NCBI GenBank assembly: GCA_004352715.1
Contig: SCFE01000101.1
Span: 367,957 to 431,956 of the forward strand
Reading direction: 5' to 3'
Length of the DNA: 64,000 bases
DNA from: Hofstenia miamia
Lineage: Eukaryota; Xenacoelomorpha; Acoela
Shown here: piece after piece, positions 1-12,693 of the stretch
Position numbering within the stretch: position 1 is the stretch's first letter
How the letters are laid out: every line of letters begins with the position of its first letter
Position numbers and translations under genes: made by a program
Notes under the pieces: model-generated
The model's input: the letters and a program-made list of their open reading frames with translations, nothing else
The model's database searches: none
Told to the model about the DNA's origin: nothing

Positions 1-998
1 NNNNNNNNNNNNNNNNNNNNNNNNNNNNNNNNNNNNNNNNNNNNNNNNNNNNNNNNNNNNNNNNNNNNNNNNNNNNNNNNNNNNNNNNNNNNNNNNNNNN
101 NNNNNNNNNNNNNNNNNNNNNNNNNNNNNNNNNNNNNNNNNNNNNNNNNNNNNNNNNNNNNNNNNNNNNNNNNNNNNNNNNNNNNNNNNNNNNNNNNNNN
201 NNNNNNNNNNNNNNNNNNNNNNNNNNNNNNNNNNNNNNNNNNNNNNNNNNNNNNNNNNNNNNNNNNNNNNNNNNNNNNNNNNNNNNNNNNNNNNNNNNNN
301 NNNNNNNNNNNNNNNNNNNNNNNNNNNNNNNNNNNNNNNNNNNNNNNNNNNNNNNNNNNNNNNNNNNNNNNNNNNNNNNNNNNNNNNNNNNNNNNNNNNN
401 NNNNNNNNNNNNNNNNNNNNNNNNNNNNNNNNNNNNNNNNNNNNNNNNNNNNNNNNNNNNNNNNNNNNNNNNNNNNNNNNNNNNNNNNNNNNNNNNNNNN
501 NNNNNNNNNNNNNNNNNNNNNNNNNNNNNNNNNNNNNNNNNNNNNNNNNNNNNNNNNNNNNNNNNNNNNNNNNNNNNNNNNNNNNNNNNNNNNNNNNNNN
601 NNNNNNNNNNNNNNNNNNNNNNNNNNNNNNNNNNNNNNNNNNNNNNNNNNNNNNNNNNNNNNNNNNNNNNNNNNNNNNNNNNNNNNNNNNNNNNNNNNNN
701 NNNNNNNNNNNNNNNNNNNNNNNNNNNNNNNNNNNNNNNNNNNNNNNNNNNNNNNNNNNNNNNNNNNNNNNNNNNNNNNNNNNNNNNNNNNNNNNNNNNN
801 NNNNNNNNNNNNNNNNNNNNNNNNNNNNNNNNNNNNNNNNNNNNNNNNNNNNNNNNNNNNNNNNNNNNNNNNNNNNNNNNNNNNNNNNNNNNNNNNNNNN
901 NNNNNNNNNNNNNNNNNNNNNNNNNNNNNNNNNNNNNNNNNNNNNNNNNNNNNNNNNNNNNNNNNNNNNNNNNNNNNNNNNNNNNNNNNNNNNNNNNN

Positions 999-2261
999 AT
1001 ATATATATATATATATATTAAATTAAAATTTTCATGAAAGAAATATTATTTCAATTATGCAATGTTGAAGGCTAATTAGATTTCTATAAATCTTGGGAAA
1101 ATGTATACAGCATCAGACATAATTTACTTAAAAATTATCTTATAATATGGAGCAATCTCATGTTTCATGGATGATAATGACACATACTTTTCATAGTTTC
1201 TTTGATGATAGTCTTCATAGCAGTATTAATGCTATATTTGCAAAATTTTCAGCTCATATACTTTGCATATTCTTAGGTAATTCTGAAATAAAAGATATTT
1301 GAATAAGTTTTTCAATTGATACTGCATTGAGTAAACAATCAAGGGCACATGCAGAATTTCTGATTGAACAATATCTCATTCTTGATAAACTTAGAGGAGC
1401 GCATGGTAAAATTTCGTAATTAATGAAGAAGTATGCTGTAAAATACACAATTAGTACATTGGCTTGTAAATTTTTTATATATTTTTCAGAAAAATGTTTA
1501 ATTTAGTTAAACAAATCCTGATGAGGGACAATCTACATTGATTATTTGATTCATTTGTTATTTAGGGACTCTCACTGTGCAATTATTGGCCAATTGAGAG
1601 ACATAATCAATACTCGACAATAAAGAATAGCTTTACCCTTGCACTCTGTTTACAGGTTAGGGATATGAATAGGAGTTTTTTTACTTCAGTTAGCTTTCCT
1701 ATCTAGTTGATTCACAGTAATGAGAAACGCCATTAAACAGCTGGAGAGCTGAATGTAGGTTAACATATTGTTTTAGATCCAAATTCTGTATTGATAATAA
1801 ACATAACAAACCTTATTACACATATGAGGTTTCTATGAACATCCTAATAATTATGGCAGTTATTATGTTGTTTTTTATGGACCCATCATTGACCTCTTTT
1901 GCAAGGCCTTGATGATTGCTCACATGTATGAAGGGTTATGTATTTATTTATCTATAGAGTTATTTATATGTACTGTCATTAAGAAGCAAAACGGGACAGA
2001 TTGCAAACAGTCATTTATGACTTCATTTAACAAGAGCAATCATTGTACAAATTTCTTAAGGGTAAGCAACAAATGGGAGCACATTACAATAACACATTAG
2101 ACACTGTCACTGAGAAAGTTTGTTCATGTGTCATCAACTCTTGTACAGCAATGGTGTTTAATGCTGAAAACTATCATGATCTTGATTACATGGCTCTGCT
2201 TTGGGTTTTGACCCTGTTATCTCTTGCTTTAGATCTAAATGGACTTTGATTAATTAATTAC
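999..2261. other. Intergenic, no gene recognised
   Basis: Starts with a short AT dinucleotide run at the edge of the N block and continues as AT-rich DNA. Only short open frames without family resemblance were seen. Confidence 0.5.
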
Positions 2262-4155
2262 TAGGGTTCGGATAATAATAATATTTTCAAGAATTTTTTA
2301 CGCATTTACCTTAAATGCATATTTCCAAAAAATATGTAATCGATTGCATAATTCCTGTCAATTTGTATATTTCCTCTAGACTAAGAATCCGACCTCTGTG
2401 GTTCATCCAATCAGGCGAATGACTGGAATGAATCATGCCGACGAGTAACGTTGAAAACGAGAATTTGTCATATTGCGAAGTATTAGCGTCGGCGACGGTG
2501 AACAAAATGCCAACGGAAAAACGGGCAAAAAACGTCTTCGACGATACGCGGCTGATTACGAGGAATTTTCTACAGATGGACGTGTATTATTCTGCAAATA
2601 CCATGAGACCAACATAACTGCTGATAAAAAGTTTCAAGTTACACAGCATCTCCAAACCGCGAAGCACAATCACCTACGAAAATTGCGCAATGGAACTCCA
2701 CAGCAAAGCCGTCTCACATCTCTACAACCTGGACCCAGTCGCTCGGTTTTCAATTCAGACTTGTGCCAGGCCTTCATTGCAGCCAATATACCTCTTGGCA
2801 AACTGCAAAATAAGGTACTCAGACAGTTTCTGACAACATATACAGGTCAAGATATCCCAGATGAATCAACATTGAGGAAGAACTATGTGGCAGTCTTGCA
2901 TCAGGAAATGTTAGAGAAAATACGACAAAAATCTAATGAAAAATGCATATGGGTTTCTTTGGATGAAATGACTGATGTTGAACAGTGCTGTGTTGTAAAC
3001 TTTGTTTTCGGAATATTTGGAGAAAGTAACAGATATCTTCTAACGGTTGATGTTCTTGAAAAGGTTAACCATTCAACAATCACGGCCTTCTTCAATAACT
3101 GTGATATTACTGTGGCCTTCGAATGTTTTGTATGAAAACATTCTTTTAGTCTGCACAGATGCTGCTCCTTATGGGTAAGGCCATGAATGGATTACGAATT
3201 TTGTATCCAAAAATTATTCACGTTACGTGTGTTTGTCATGGCCTACATCGAGTGTCGGAGCTCATCAGGTCAAAATACCCTGATGTCAACAATTTAATTG
3301 CTAACATCAAGAAAATATTCACCAAATCTCCATGCAGACGGGAAAAAATTTACGGAGTTGGCAGCCAACATACCCCTTCCACCATCTGTTGTCACGCGAT
3401 GGGGTAAAAGGATTGATGCCGTCGTTTATTATGCTGAGCATTTTGAAGCCATTAAAACTGTGATCGATAGTTTAGATGCTGGAGATGCCGCTTGTATTCG
3501 TCGTGGTCAGTATCTATTCAACTTGGAAAGAAATCGTGAGTCTCTAGTGCATATTTCTACAAATTATTCTTGCATTTAAAGAGCAATTTTGAAGCTTGAG
3601 GAAAGAGGATTACCACTAAACGAAAGTCTTGAAGTAATAGAGGGAATAAAGGATAAATTGAAAAATACTGATCCGGAAATAATAGAAAAATTCTCACATG
3701 TATTGAAGAAAAATGAAGGCTATGGTAAGTTGAAGCTTATTTCTGCCATTCTTTCGGGAGCTGGTGAGATAGACGAAAGTCTTGAGGTATTCAAACTTTC
3801 AGACTTAATGCGTCTCAAAGATGCACCTGTGGTATCATGTGACGTTGAACGAGTATTTTCTGAATACAAAAATATTTTATCTGACAATAGACGTAAATTC
3901 AATTTTCAAAGTCTGCGACATCACATTGTTATAAAGTGCAACTCTGATTTGTAGATATTGACACTCTTCACGTTTTAAATACACGTATTAAAATACTTGG
4001 AAGTTCGGTCTTTTTGTTATAACAAGTACCTATGGTACATGGTTATAGAATAAGCTATTTTTGTAAGTGCATATTAAAATGCATATTTAGGCAATTTTAA
4101 CGTAATATTTGCATGCATATTTGCGGGATTTTTAGTGCATAATTATCTGAACCCT
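2262..4155 (+). mobile_element. hAT-family DNA transposon, copy 1
   Basis: Bounded by inverted repeats: TAGGGTTCGGATAAT at the left and, reversed, AGGGTTCAGATAATTATGC at the right. The subterminal DNA is full of ATGCAT/ATATGCA words on both sides. Inside is a decayed hAT transposase on the plus strand. A second copy in the opposite orientation lies at 10791-12931. No convincing 8-bp target duplication was seen; the flanks share only TTAATT. Confidence 0.85.
2473..3954 (+). pseudogene. hAT transposase, CGGBP1-like type, broken
   Basis: Begins MRSISVGDGEQN and KRLRRYAADYEEF, followed by a degenerate BED/CGGBP1-like finger (FCKYHETNITADKKFQVTQH, one expected Cys replaced). Downstream are the catalytic-region segment VSLDEMTDVEQCCVVNFVFG, the block MNGLRILYPKIIHVTCVCHG and the C-terminal hAT dimerisation segment DAPVVSCDVERVFSEYKNIL. 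The frame changes near 3130 and 3350 and there is a stop near 3578. The inverted copy keeps the same N-terminus, which supports 2473 as the start. Confidence 0.85.
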
Positions 4156-4220
4156 CTTAATTTCGATTTTTTTTCAGCTCATGTATGAATATTCTACGAT
4201 ATGCTATTGTATAAAACATA

Positions 4221-4860
4221 CTGTAGAATTCTAATATATCGACATCTCTACAAGTTTCACGATCAATCTCGATATATGCGAACTTGGAATTGCTAGGCAA
4301 CTTCAATTTTTCATTCATGCTACAGTATGTATTGTATATGTTCTTACTGAAACAGGAATGCAGCAAATATAAATATATGATACAACAAACTGACCAAAGT
4401 CCTATGGTAAAAAAAGTTCAAAACTGAAGTTTGTGTTTTAGAGTGCAAGGCCTTATCCTTTATAGCTATAAATTTAAAACAAAAAACTATAACACATGTG
4501 ATTTGCCTTAATAATTTTCACATCCCGTTCTGCTAGTTTATGACGAAATAAAAGCAAACAACTTTAATACTTAGTAGCACCAATAAAATGGACTGCCAGT
4601 CAAATGCAATTCATCCGTTTATTAAATAATATAATATACAGTGTATACGTCAAATTGAACAAAACAATTTTTGAAATAGAAGCATCGAAGCTTAATCAGC
4701 TTTACAACCAGTTGTCAGTCAATCCATAAAGGTTGTTAACGAGGTCCCAAAGTAGCAGTTCGATAGTTTTTATTTATGACGAAATATGCTAACTTTCTTA
4801 TCAAGCGGTCAAATATTTGGGTCGAAATAAGCAAATTGTCGATATATGCGAATTCTACTG
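4221..4860. mobile_element. Non-autonomous pogo/Tigger-like MITE
   Basis: The ends are inverted repeats: CTGTAGAATTCTAATATATC at the left and, reversed, CAGTAGAATTCGCATATATC at the right, flanked by TA on both sides (4219-4220 and 4861-4862). A CAGTAGAA start and a TA target are typical of pogo/Tigger elements. The 640-bp interior has no coding frame and holds a third internal copy of the TCGATATATGCGAA word near 4270. Confidence 0.6.
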
Positions 4861-4862
4861 TA

Positions 4863-6855
4863 TAAGCTTTTCAACAACGATTTTCCAGGGATCACCTAAT
4901 TACTTTATTACTTTATTTTTATTACGTTGCATGTAGAAGTTGGACATAATAGAATCTAGTTTAGGGTGTAGAGTTCCTTCAAGAGCCTATATCCATTCTC
5001 TTAAAGTATTTTTTGCTATTTGTTTTTTGCCAAAATGTTTGCATTGCAATGAGTTGATTCATCATACTGAATTTTACATTGCAGAATAGAAGTCATTCAT
5101 TCGTTATAACATCAATAGTGAGCGTTGTTTCCATTCTGGAGAGTTTTTTTAAATTATTTCTGTTCCCAATATTTTAGTAAATATTCTTTTCATAACTATT
5201 ACATGACATAGTTACACTGCCAGTACTATGAGTTATGGAAACTTGTTCTTTCGTGCACCATTATATCCAAAGCCAAATAATAAAATATTGAGCATAGGCT
5301 AGTGTCCTGTTTGGGTTTAGTTCTATTGAGATCCATCGTCCGCAGACATTAATACTTTACTAATGCAATTACTAGATCAGCTAATTATGAAGATGCGGAT
5401 ATTTGACTTGCCCCAAAATTGTCAATGTCGTGTTTGGAATTTACAAATTTTGGGTAGTATAGGAAATCATATCAGTTATTTACTTATTTTTATTTTCTAT
5501 GGAGTCTGCATGATCTTACACAATCAGCTTGTCATTTTTTATTAACCCTGTGGAAAATGATTTTGAGAAGTTTTCTGATAAGCTAGTTTTTGGACATTTG
5601 TTACTATTTAATAAGATCCATTGCATATATACTAGATTTGTAAATGTAACACTGCCAGAATAACTGTAGCTCAGACTTTTTTTGTTTTAATCTTCAGGAA
5701 GTGTACTGATTAATTTCATGGTATTCTCTTGAATTGATTGACCACTATCCTGGCCAGAAGATTCGTTTTCAGTTCCGGCGTGATTGGAGGTTTTTTCTCG
5801 TATTGGTTAACTTTAAAATTAGCATTCTCACATTACCTAGTTTCTTCACTGTAGGTCTATTTGATTCTATATAAAATTCTTGTGAATTACCTTTTAAAAA
5901 ATTATTCGACCAAATTTATTTTAATCGAATTTGCAGAAATATTTTACCTAAATCAAAAATAAATCTATCAAACTATACAAACTTTTGTAAAAACTATTAG
6001 CGTGCAATTGCTTAATCTATACTTTTGAATCTCTTTAGAGTGAAATCAAGTCTAAATCAACTTTTCTATGCAATATGAATCCTGTTTTCAAGGATTGCCC
6101 TCGAATTGAACATTGGCATGTTTTAGAATCCAGACATAAGAACCGCATAAAATATTCCCACAACTGCTCATTGCAATTGCCATCTATTGCAAAATATATT
6201 TATTATCAATTGGAATTGTTAACATGTTGCTTGTTGTATTAGAGATAGTTTGCTTGATACCAGTATAATGTCATATCATGGTATTAAATATTATTTGATG
6301 AATTGCGCGCGGGTCCTACGAACATTTTAATTTAATCGATTTATAAACAATTTTTCTATATATAAAATACTATTTGCTGTGCGTCACTTTTCGAGCTATT
6401 TTTCAATTTGTGGACTTTTGTAGTTATATACATTTAACAATTCTACTTAATTCATTTAGAAGACTATACGGCAGTTTCTTTACAGTTTTTGTCTAAAATG
6501 GATTTTCAAAAAAATCAGTATTTGCTTGCTGCATCTGCGACTTCCAATGCTATGTCATAAATTTCATAAATATTTAATATATCAAGTTTTAATTGTGCAA
6601 AATAATTATAGTACTATTTTCAGCTAAAATGCTTCATTTAATACTTCCAACAATGATGTCCTGAATCACGATATTTCTATGCTTAAAGCAACAACTCGCT
6701 TACAATCTCTGATTATCTAAACTATAAAAATTGCGAAATTTTTATTTCAAACATAGTTTTTAGTTGCTATGGGAAAAATTACTTGTTGAAGTGGTACAAA
6801 TTGTACTTAAATAATGTAAATTTTGAAATATTGAGGGTTTACAACGATTATTTAG
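4863..6855. other. Non-coding stretch upstream of inverted USP exon 16
   Basis: AT-rich with no recognisable coding or repeat structure. If exon 16 is a true USP exon it is presumably part of intron 15 on the flipped contig. Confidence 0.4.
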
Positions 6856-7011
6856 TCGAGTTCAGCCTATGTACTGTTTTACGAAAGACAGGAACGTTTG
6901 ATGCCAGCTTCGTTTATACCCACTCCTGAACAAGATATGGGTGATTTCGATGCCAATGGGAGCGAAGCTGATCAACTCTTCACAGAAGATATGGAATTAG
7001 AGCGCTCTTGA
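6856..7011 (+). CDS. USP15: USP terminal exon 16, inverted relative to exons 1-15
   Basis: After the acceptor tttag this strand reads SSSAYVLFYERQERLMPASF, then an acidic tail and a TGA at 7009-7011 (52 codons). AYVLFYxRQ is the last strand of the USP fold, and human USP15 has AAYVLFYQRQDTF here. Phase 0 matches the donor at 13175, and adding this exon makes the total coding length (2631 nt) a multiple of three. It is therefore the missing 3' exon, but on the opposite strand. It lies on the contig 999-9482, bounded by N gaps, and between two inverted hAT copies. Either the contig is flipped or the locus is inverted; in the second case normal splicing could not include it. Confidence 0.92.
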   Translation, partial: SSSAYVLFYERQERLMPASFIPTPEQDMGDFDANGSEADQLFTEDMELERS

Positions 7012-7480
7012 ATCCATTTATTGAAAAGATCTTTTTGCTTACATAACACTTTTGCAAACATTTTATACCACAGAGAATATTTTTCTATAATTACTCCAGC
7101 GTTTTTAGAAATGTTTGATCCAATGCTTTTGATTAGAATCTGACTTCTGCGATAATTTAACTGTTGTGCATAGTCAATTTATTATGTTTATTACAAAGCG
7201 TTTGTTAAACGTAATAATTACCAAAAATATGATTTATAATAAGGTAATTTATAACAATTTTGTAAATATAATCGCAACATTTAAAACTTATTTTTATTAC
7301 AGTACATCAATTTTATTATTTTATGTTTTATAATGTATTGCTACTTAAAATAATTCGCCAAAAATTCATTGCAATATTTTCAGCAATAGAACATCACCAA
7401 ATATATAAATATAAACGTCTTCGTGTAATGGAGATCGCACATTATTGAATTTCAGTTATAGAAATCCAAATGTCAGAATA

Positions 7481-8043
7481 TAGCTCCGGTAAAAAAATGG
7501 GAAAAACATTTCAAATACAAAAACCCTTCAACAACAGTACACAAGTCTTTTCACCCCATTAAAGTGCCATACTCTGGACGAACACATTTGGCGATTACGC
7601 ACAATCAACAACAGTATCCGTAAACACATTCAATGGGGGGATGGGTGCTTTAGAAATTTTCACTAAACATGTCTCATGAAGTTGCAAGAAACGTTTTGTA
7701 ATATCTTTAGTGTCTATTGGAACCACAGAAAGCGAAACTTTACTCAAGATGTTTGGGGATTATGAAGGACGATGTGGAAAAGAAAAATCCAAAAAAAATT
7801 GCAAAACTGAAGCAATATTTGCAGGAGCCCAATGAAAAAATTACCCCGAGAATGCAGAAGAATTTGATTGACTATATTTAGGTCCGATTTATTTAATGTG
7901 TTTGCTCCTGAAGCAATGTTACCTAATTTCTTTTACATAAACTTATAGAAAACTTAATTTGCCATCGATTAATATAAATTTTGTTACTGTGAATGTTTTT
8001 GTTGCTAAGAGATTGAAAACATTGATTTTTTTTACCGGAGCTA
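7481..8043. mobile_element. Tc1/mariner-like MITE or deleted copy
   Basis: Terminal inverted repeats TAGCTCCGGTAAAAAAAT (left) and the reverse TTTTTTACCGGAGCTA (right) are flanked by TA on both sides. The 563-bp interior carries a short coding-like remnant (KIAKLKQYLQEPNEKI) ending at a stop near 7880, compatible with a transposase tail but too short to assign. Confidence 0.6.
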
Positions 8044-8045
8044 TA

Positions 8046-9390
8046 ATACCTAATTGAATAAAAACAGGTGAGTAGTTATGGCCGCGAGAAGGAGGTTACG
8101 CTTTTCTCTGATTGGTCTAGAGAGGACCTTTGGCCTCTGCTGGGCTGTGGATATAGGTGGGGGTGTTGTAGTAACGTCATGGAACTTCTATAGTCCTGTA
8201 CTTTTACTAGTTTTTATGTTATTTGTGTGGCCTAACTTAGTATAGATGTTTTATTTTACTTAACATACTTGTTTTTTTATTAAAATTGTGACATTGTACA
8301 GTCATTCATTCATATACTTTGACAAGTGACTTACTTATTTTATATGGCCTAATTTAATTTGCAAGTTTTATTTTACTTTACATACTTGTTAATATACATG
8401 ACATTGTTAACTGACTATCATATTATGATAACACATTGGTGCCTAATGATAAATTTAAGATAAAAAAATTCCATGAAATTATATTTTAATACTAATTTTC
8501 TTCGCTTAAAGTTGTAATTAGTATTTTCAAACAACTTTTTTTAACATTGAGAAAAATAAATGTTTCACAGACAACAGATGTCAATTGCAAAAATAAAAAC
8601 TTTTTTAAAACTTGAATCAATAAATCTTTCCAAGTAAAAATAATTTTTAAAATAAATATAAATACATGCTTCCACAGATGCATACTTTCACCATACAGAG
8701 AAAACGAACATTTATAAATAATAAATTTATTTACAAAGAAATGCACTACTAAATGATAAATTTCATATAGTGAATTTCATTTACAGTTCAATGAACAATG
8801 ATAATATTCGACAAACCTTTGTTGGGATGGGAATGCTGTAGGAAACAAACGCAATGTGTATTTGCACGTTATGAATTTCACATGGTAGTATCTAAATTAA
8901 TGATTAATACACAAGTCAAATGAGATGATAGATCACAGTATAAAACAACAATTACAAGTTTAAGCTAATTCGATTAGAAATGTGTATTAACAAACGACAT
9001 TTTTTATAAATTTAACATCAGACAGTAAATTGGCAACAATTCATTAAAATAAAATTTTTTAGAAGCAATATACATATATTTAATAAAGCACATTTTACAA
9101 AATTAACATTACAAAAAATAAAATATTTAAGAATCACCGAATATAAAATTGTTTTTTTAAAAAACGAAAATCAATACATATAAAATTAACATTACAATGA
9201 TTATTTTTTGGGTGATCGATATTGAAAAACTTGTACAATGGTTGACTTTGTGTTCCAGATGCCACAGATTAGACATGAATTGCTTGAACCCTAACAACCA
9301 TATGTTGATAAAAGAAGTGTAGCATTTCCCCGCTGTAAAATTACTGACAATTGCTGAAAAAAGTATGTAGAAACCGTATTCAGATCGCAA
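8046..9390. other. Intergenic, one locally GC-richer patch
   Basis: Mostly AT-rich without genes. The patch at about 8078-8190 is clearly richer in G and C than its surroundings and contains ATTGG (inverted CCAAT). A promoter is conceivable but nothing else supports it. Confidence 0.3.
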
Positions 9391-9482
9391 GAGGCATTTC
9401 TGGCAGAAGACATAAAAGACATCTTGGAGAATACTTTGATAGCAATTGGTGACCATCCTCCTAAAGCTCCACTGATAGTGGT
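9391..9482 (+). CDS. Possible exon of an unidentified gene, cut by the N gap
   Basis: After a TAG that could serve as acceptor (tatgtag), an open frame of about 30 codons runs into the gap: TVFRSQEAFLAEDIKDILEN then TLIAIGDHPPKAPLIV. Its composition looks protein-like and contrasts with the surrounding AT-rich DNA, but I do not recognise the family. It has the same orientation as the inverted USP exon 16 on this contig, about 2.4 kb downstream of it. The opposite strand is also open across the interval. Confidence 0.25.
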
Positions 9483-11005
9483 NNNNNNNNNNNNNNNNNN
9501 NNNNNNNNNNNNNNNNNNNNNNNNNNNNNNNNNNNNNNNNNNNNNNNNNNNNNNNNNNNNNNNNNNNNNNNNNNNNNNNNNNNNNNNNNNNNNNNNNNNN
9601 NNNNNNNNNNNNNNNNNNNNNNNNNNNNNNNNNNNNNNNNNNNNNNNNNNNNNNNNNNNNNNNNNNNNNNNNNNNNNNNNNNNNNNNNNNNNNNNNNNNN
9701 NNNNNNNNNNNNNNNNNNNNNNNNNNNNNNNNNNNNNNNNNNNNNNNNNNNNNNNNNNNNNNNNNNNNNNNNNNNNNNNNNNNNNNNNNNNNNNNNNNNN
9801 NNNNNNNNNNNNNNNNNNNNNNNNNNNNNNNNNNNNNNNNNNNNNNNNNNNNNNNNNNNNNNNNNNNNNNNNNNNNNNNNNNNNNNNNNNNNNNNNNNNN
9901 NNNNNNNNNNNNNNNNNNNNNNNNNNNNNNNNNNNNNNNNNNNNNNNNNNNNNNNNNNNNNNNNNNNNNNNNNNNNNNNNNNNNNNNNNNNNNNNNNNNN
10001 NNNNNNNNNNNNNNNNNNNNNNNNNNNNNNNNNNNNNNNNNNNNNNNNNNNNNNNNNNNNNNNNNNNNNNNNNNNNNNNNNNNNNNNNNNNNNNNNNNNN
10101 NNNNNNNNNNNNNNNNNNNNNNNNNNNNNNNNNNNNNNNNNNNNNNNNNNNNNNNNNNNNNNNNNNNNNNNNNNNNNNNNNNNNNNNNNNNNNNNNNNNN
10201 NNNNNNNNNNNNNNNNNNNNNNNNNNNNNNNNNNNNNNNNNNNNNNNNNNNNNNNNNNNNNNNNNNNNNNNNNNNNNNNNNNNNNNNNNNNNNNNNNNNN
10301 NNNNNNNNNNNNNNNNNNNNNNNNNNNNNNNNNNNNNNNNNNNNNNNNNNNNNNNNNNNNNNNNNNNNNNNNNNNNNNNNNNNNNNNNNNNNNNNNNNNN
10401 NNNNNNNNNNNNNNNNNNNNNNNNNNNNNNNNNNNNNNNNNNNNNNNNNNNNNNNNNNNNNNNNNNNNNNNNNNNNNNNNNNAAGAGCTCTAATGATCAA
10501 AGTATCTAAATAATAACATCATGTTTTATTGTAACTCTCCATTTAACTTTACTGCTATGTATTGCAAATTAATTATAATAGCAATGACTTAGAACTTATA
10601 GAAACTGTTAATACACATGTCATTTGTCCACTGCCTTTAAAGCACAAATCAATAAGATTCAAAAATTCATTATTAGATTATATTTTCAAAGTAAATGTCA
10701 CATTTAATTAACTATGTTTGGGGAAGCTTTTACATTGATAGGATTATTTAGATTATAATACGGCTTAAAATTATGATTCAAAATTATCTCTAGGGTTCAG
10801 ATAATTATGCACTAAAAAACCTGCAAATATGCATGCAAATATTATGTTAAAATTGCCTAAATATGCAATTAAATATGCACTTACAGAAAATAGCTTATTC
10901 TATAACCATGTACCATAGGTACTTGTTATAACAAAAATACCGAACTTCCAAGTATTTTAATACGTGTAATTAAAACGTGAAGAGTGTCAATATCTACAAA
11001 TCAGA

Positions 11006-12693
11006 GTTGCACTTTATAACAATGTGATGTCACAGACTTTGAAAATTGAATTTACGTCTATTGTCAGATAAAATATTTTTGTATTCAGAAAATACTCGTT
11101 CAATGTCACATGATACCACAGGTGCATCTTTGAGACGCATTAAGTCTGAAAGTTTGAATACCTCAAGACTTTCGGTCTATCTCAGCAGCAACTTACCATA
11201 GCCTTCATTTTTCTTCAATACATGTGAGAATTTTTCTATTATTTCCGGATCAGTATTTTTCAATTTATTCTTTATTCCCTCTATTACTTCAAGACTTTCG
11301 TTTAGTGGTAATCCTCTTTCCTACAGATTCAAAATTGCTCTTGAAATGCAAGAATAATTTGTAGAAATATGAACTAGAGACTCACGAATTCTTTCCAAGT
11401 TGAATAGATACTGACCACGACGAATACAAGCAGCATCTAAAGCATCTAACTATCGATCACAGTTTTAATGGCTTCAAAATGCTCGGCATAATAAACGACG
11501 GCATCAATCCATTTACCCCATCGCGTGACAACAGATGGTGGAAGGGGTATGTTGTCTGCCAACTCTGTAAATTTTACCCGTCTGCATGGAGCTTTGGTGA
11601 ATATTTTCTTGATGTTAGCAATTAAATGGTTGATATCAGGGTATTTTGACCTGATGAGCTCCGACACTCGATGTAGGCCATGACAAACACACGTAACGTG
11701 AATAATTTTCGGATACAAAATTCGTAATCCATTCATGGCCTTACCCATAAAGAGCAGCATCTGTGCAGACTAAAAGAATGTTTTCATGCAAAAAATTCGA
11801 AGGCCACAGTAATATCACAGAGTTATTGAAGAAGGCCGCGATTGTTGAATGGTTAACCTTTTCAAGAACATCAACCGTTAGAAGATATCTGTTACTTACT
11901 CCAAATATTCCGAAAACAAAGTTTACAACACAGCGCTATTCGACATCAGTCGTTTCATCCAAAGAAATCCATATGAATTTTTCGTTTGCTTTTTGTCGTA
12001 TTTTCTCTAACATTTCCTGATGCAAGACTGCCACGTAGTTCTTCCTCAATGTCGATTCATCTGGGATATTTTTANTATTGAAGAAGGTCGCGATTGTTGA
12101 ATGGTTAACCTTTTCAAGAACATCAACCATTAGAAGATATCTGTTACTTTCTCCAAATATTCCGAAAACAAAGTTTACAATACAGCACTGTTTGACATCA
12201 GTCATTTCATCCAAAGAAACCCATATGAACTTTTAGTTTGCTTTTTGTCGTATTTTCTCTAACATTTCCTGATGCAAGACTGCCACATAGTTCTTCATCA
12301 ATGTCGATTCATCTGGGATATCTTTACCTGTATATGTTGTCAGAAACTGTCTGAGTACCTTATTTTGCAGTTTGCCAAGAGGTATATTGGCTGCAATGAA
12401 GGCCTGGCACAAGTCTGAATTGAAAACCGAGCGACTGGGTCCAGGTTGTAGAGATGTGAGAAGGCTTTGCTGTGGAGTTCCAATTTTCGTAGGTGATTGT
12501 GCTTCGCGGTTTGGAGATGCTGTGTAACTTGAAACTTTTTATCAGCAGTTATGTTGGTCTCACGGTATTTGCAGAATAATACACGTCCATCTGTAGAAAA
12601 TTCCTCGTAATCAGCCGCGTATCGTCGAAGACGTTTTTTGCCCGTTTTTCCTTTGGCATTTTGTTCACCGTCGCCGACGCTAATACTTCGCAA
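11006..12693 (-). pseudogene. hAT transposase, copy 2, broken
   Basis: Minus-strand counterpart of the copy-1 transposase: MRSISVGDGEQNAKGKTGKK and the finger FCKYRETNITADKKFQVTQH near the right end, then the LDE(M/T)TDV block, MNGLRILYPKIIHVTCVCHG and the C-terminal dimerisation segment near 11006-11160. Several frame changes plus the internal duplication make it non-functional as assembled. The duplicated segments read LDEMTDVKQC and LDETTDVE, so they are not identical. Confidence 0.8.
11824..12326. repeat. 251-bp direct duplication inside hAT copy 2
   Basis: Unit 1 is 11824-12074 and unit 2 is 12076-12326, with one ambiguous base at 12075 between them. The units differ at a minority of positions. 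Copy 1 of the element has a single unit. The isolated N at the joint points to an assembly overlap as much as to a biological duplication. Confidence 0.75.

Noticed and set aside
2254-4163. An 8-bp target duplication for hAT copy 1
   Set aside because: The flanks share only TTAATT with different offsets; not convincing. The flanks of copy 2 do not match either.
8078-8190. GC-richer patch as a promoter or small RNA gene
   Set aside because: Only one inverted CCAAT and no tRNA A/B boxes or initiator; too weak to call.
9157-10509. Very long open frames across the N gap
   Set aside because: Their length is produced by Ns and not by sequence. The same applies to those around 15644-16774, 17444-17740, 47540-48580 and 62086-63343.
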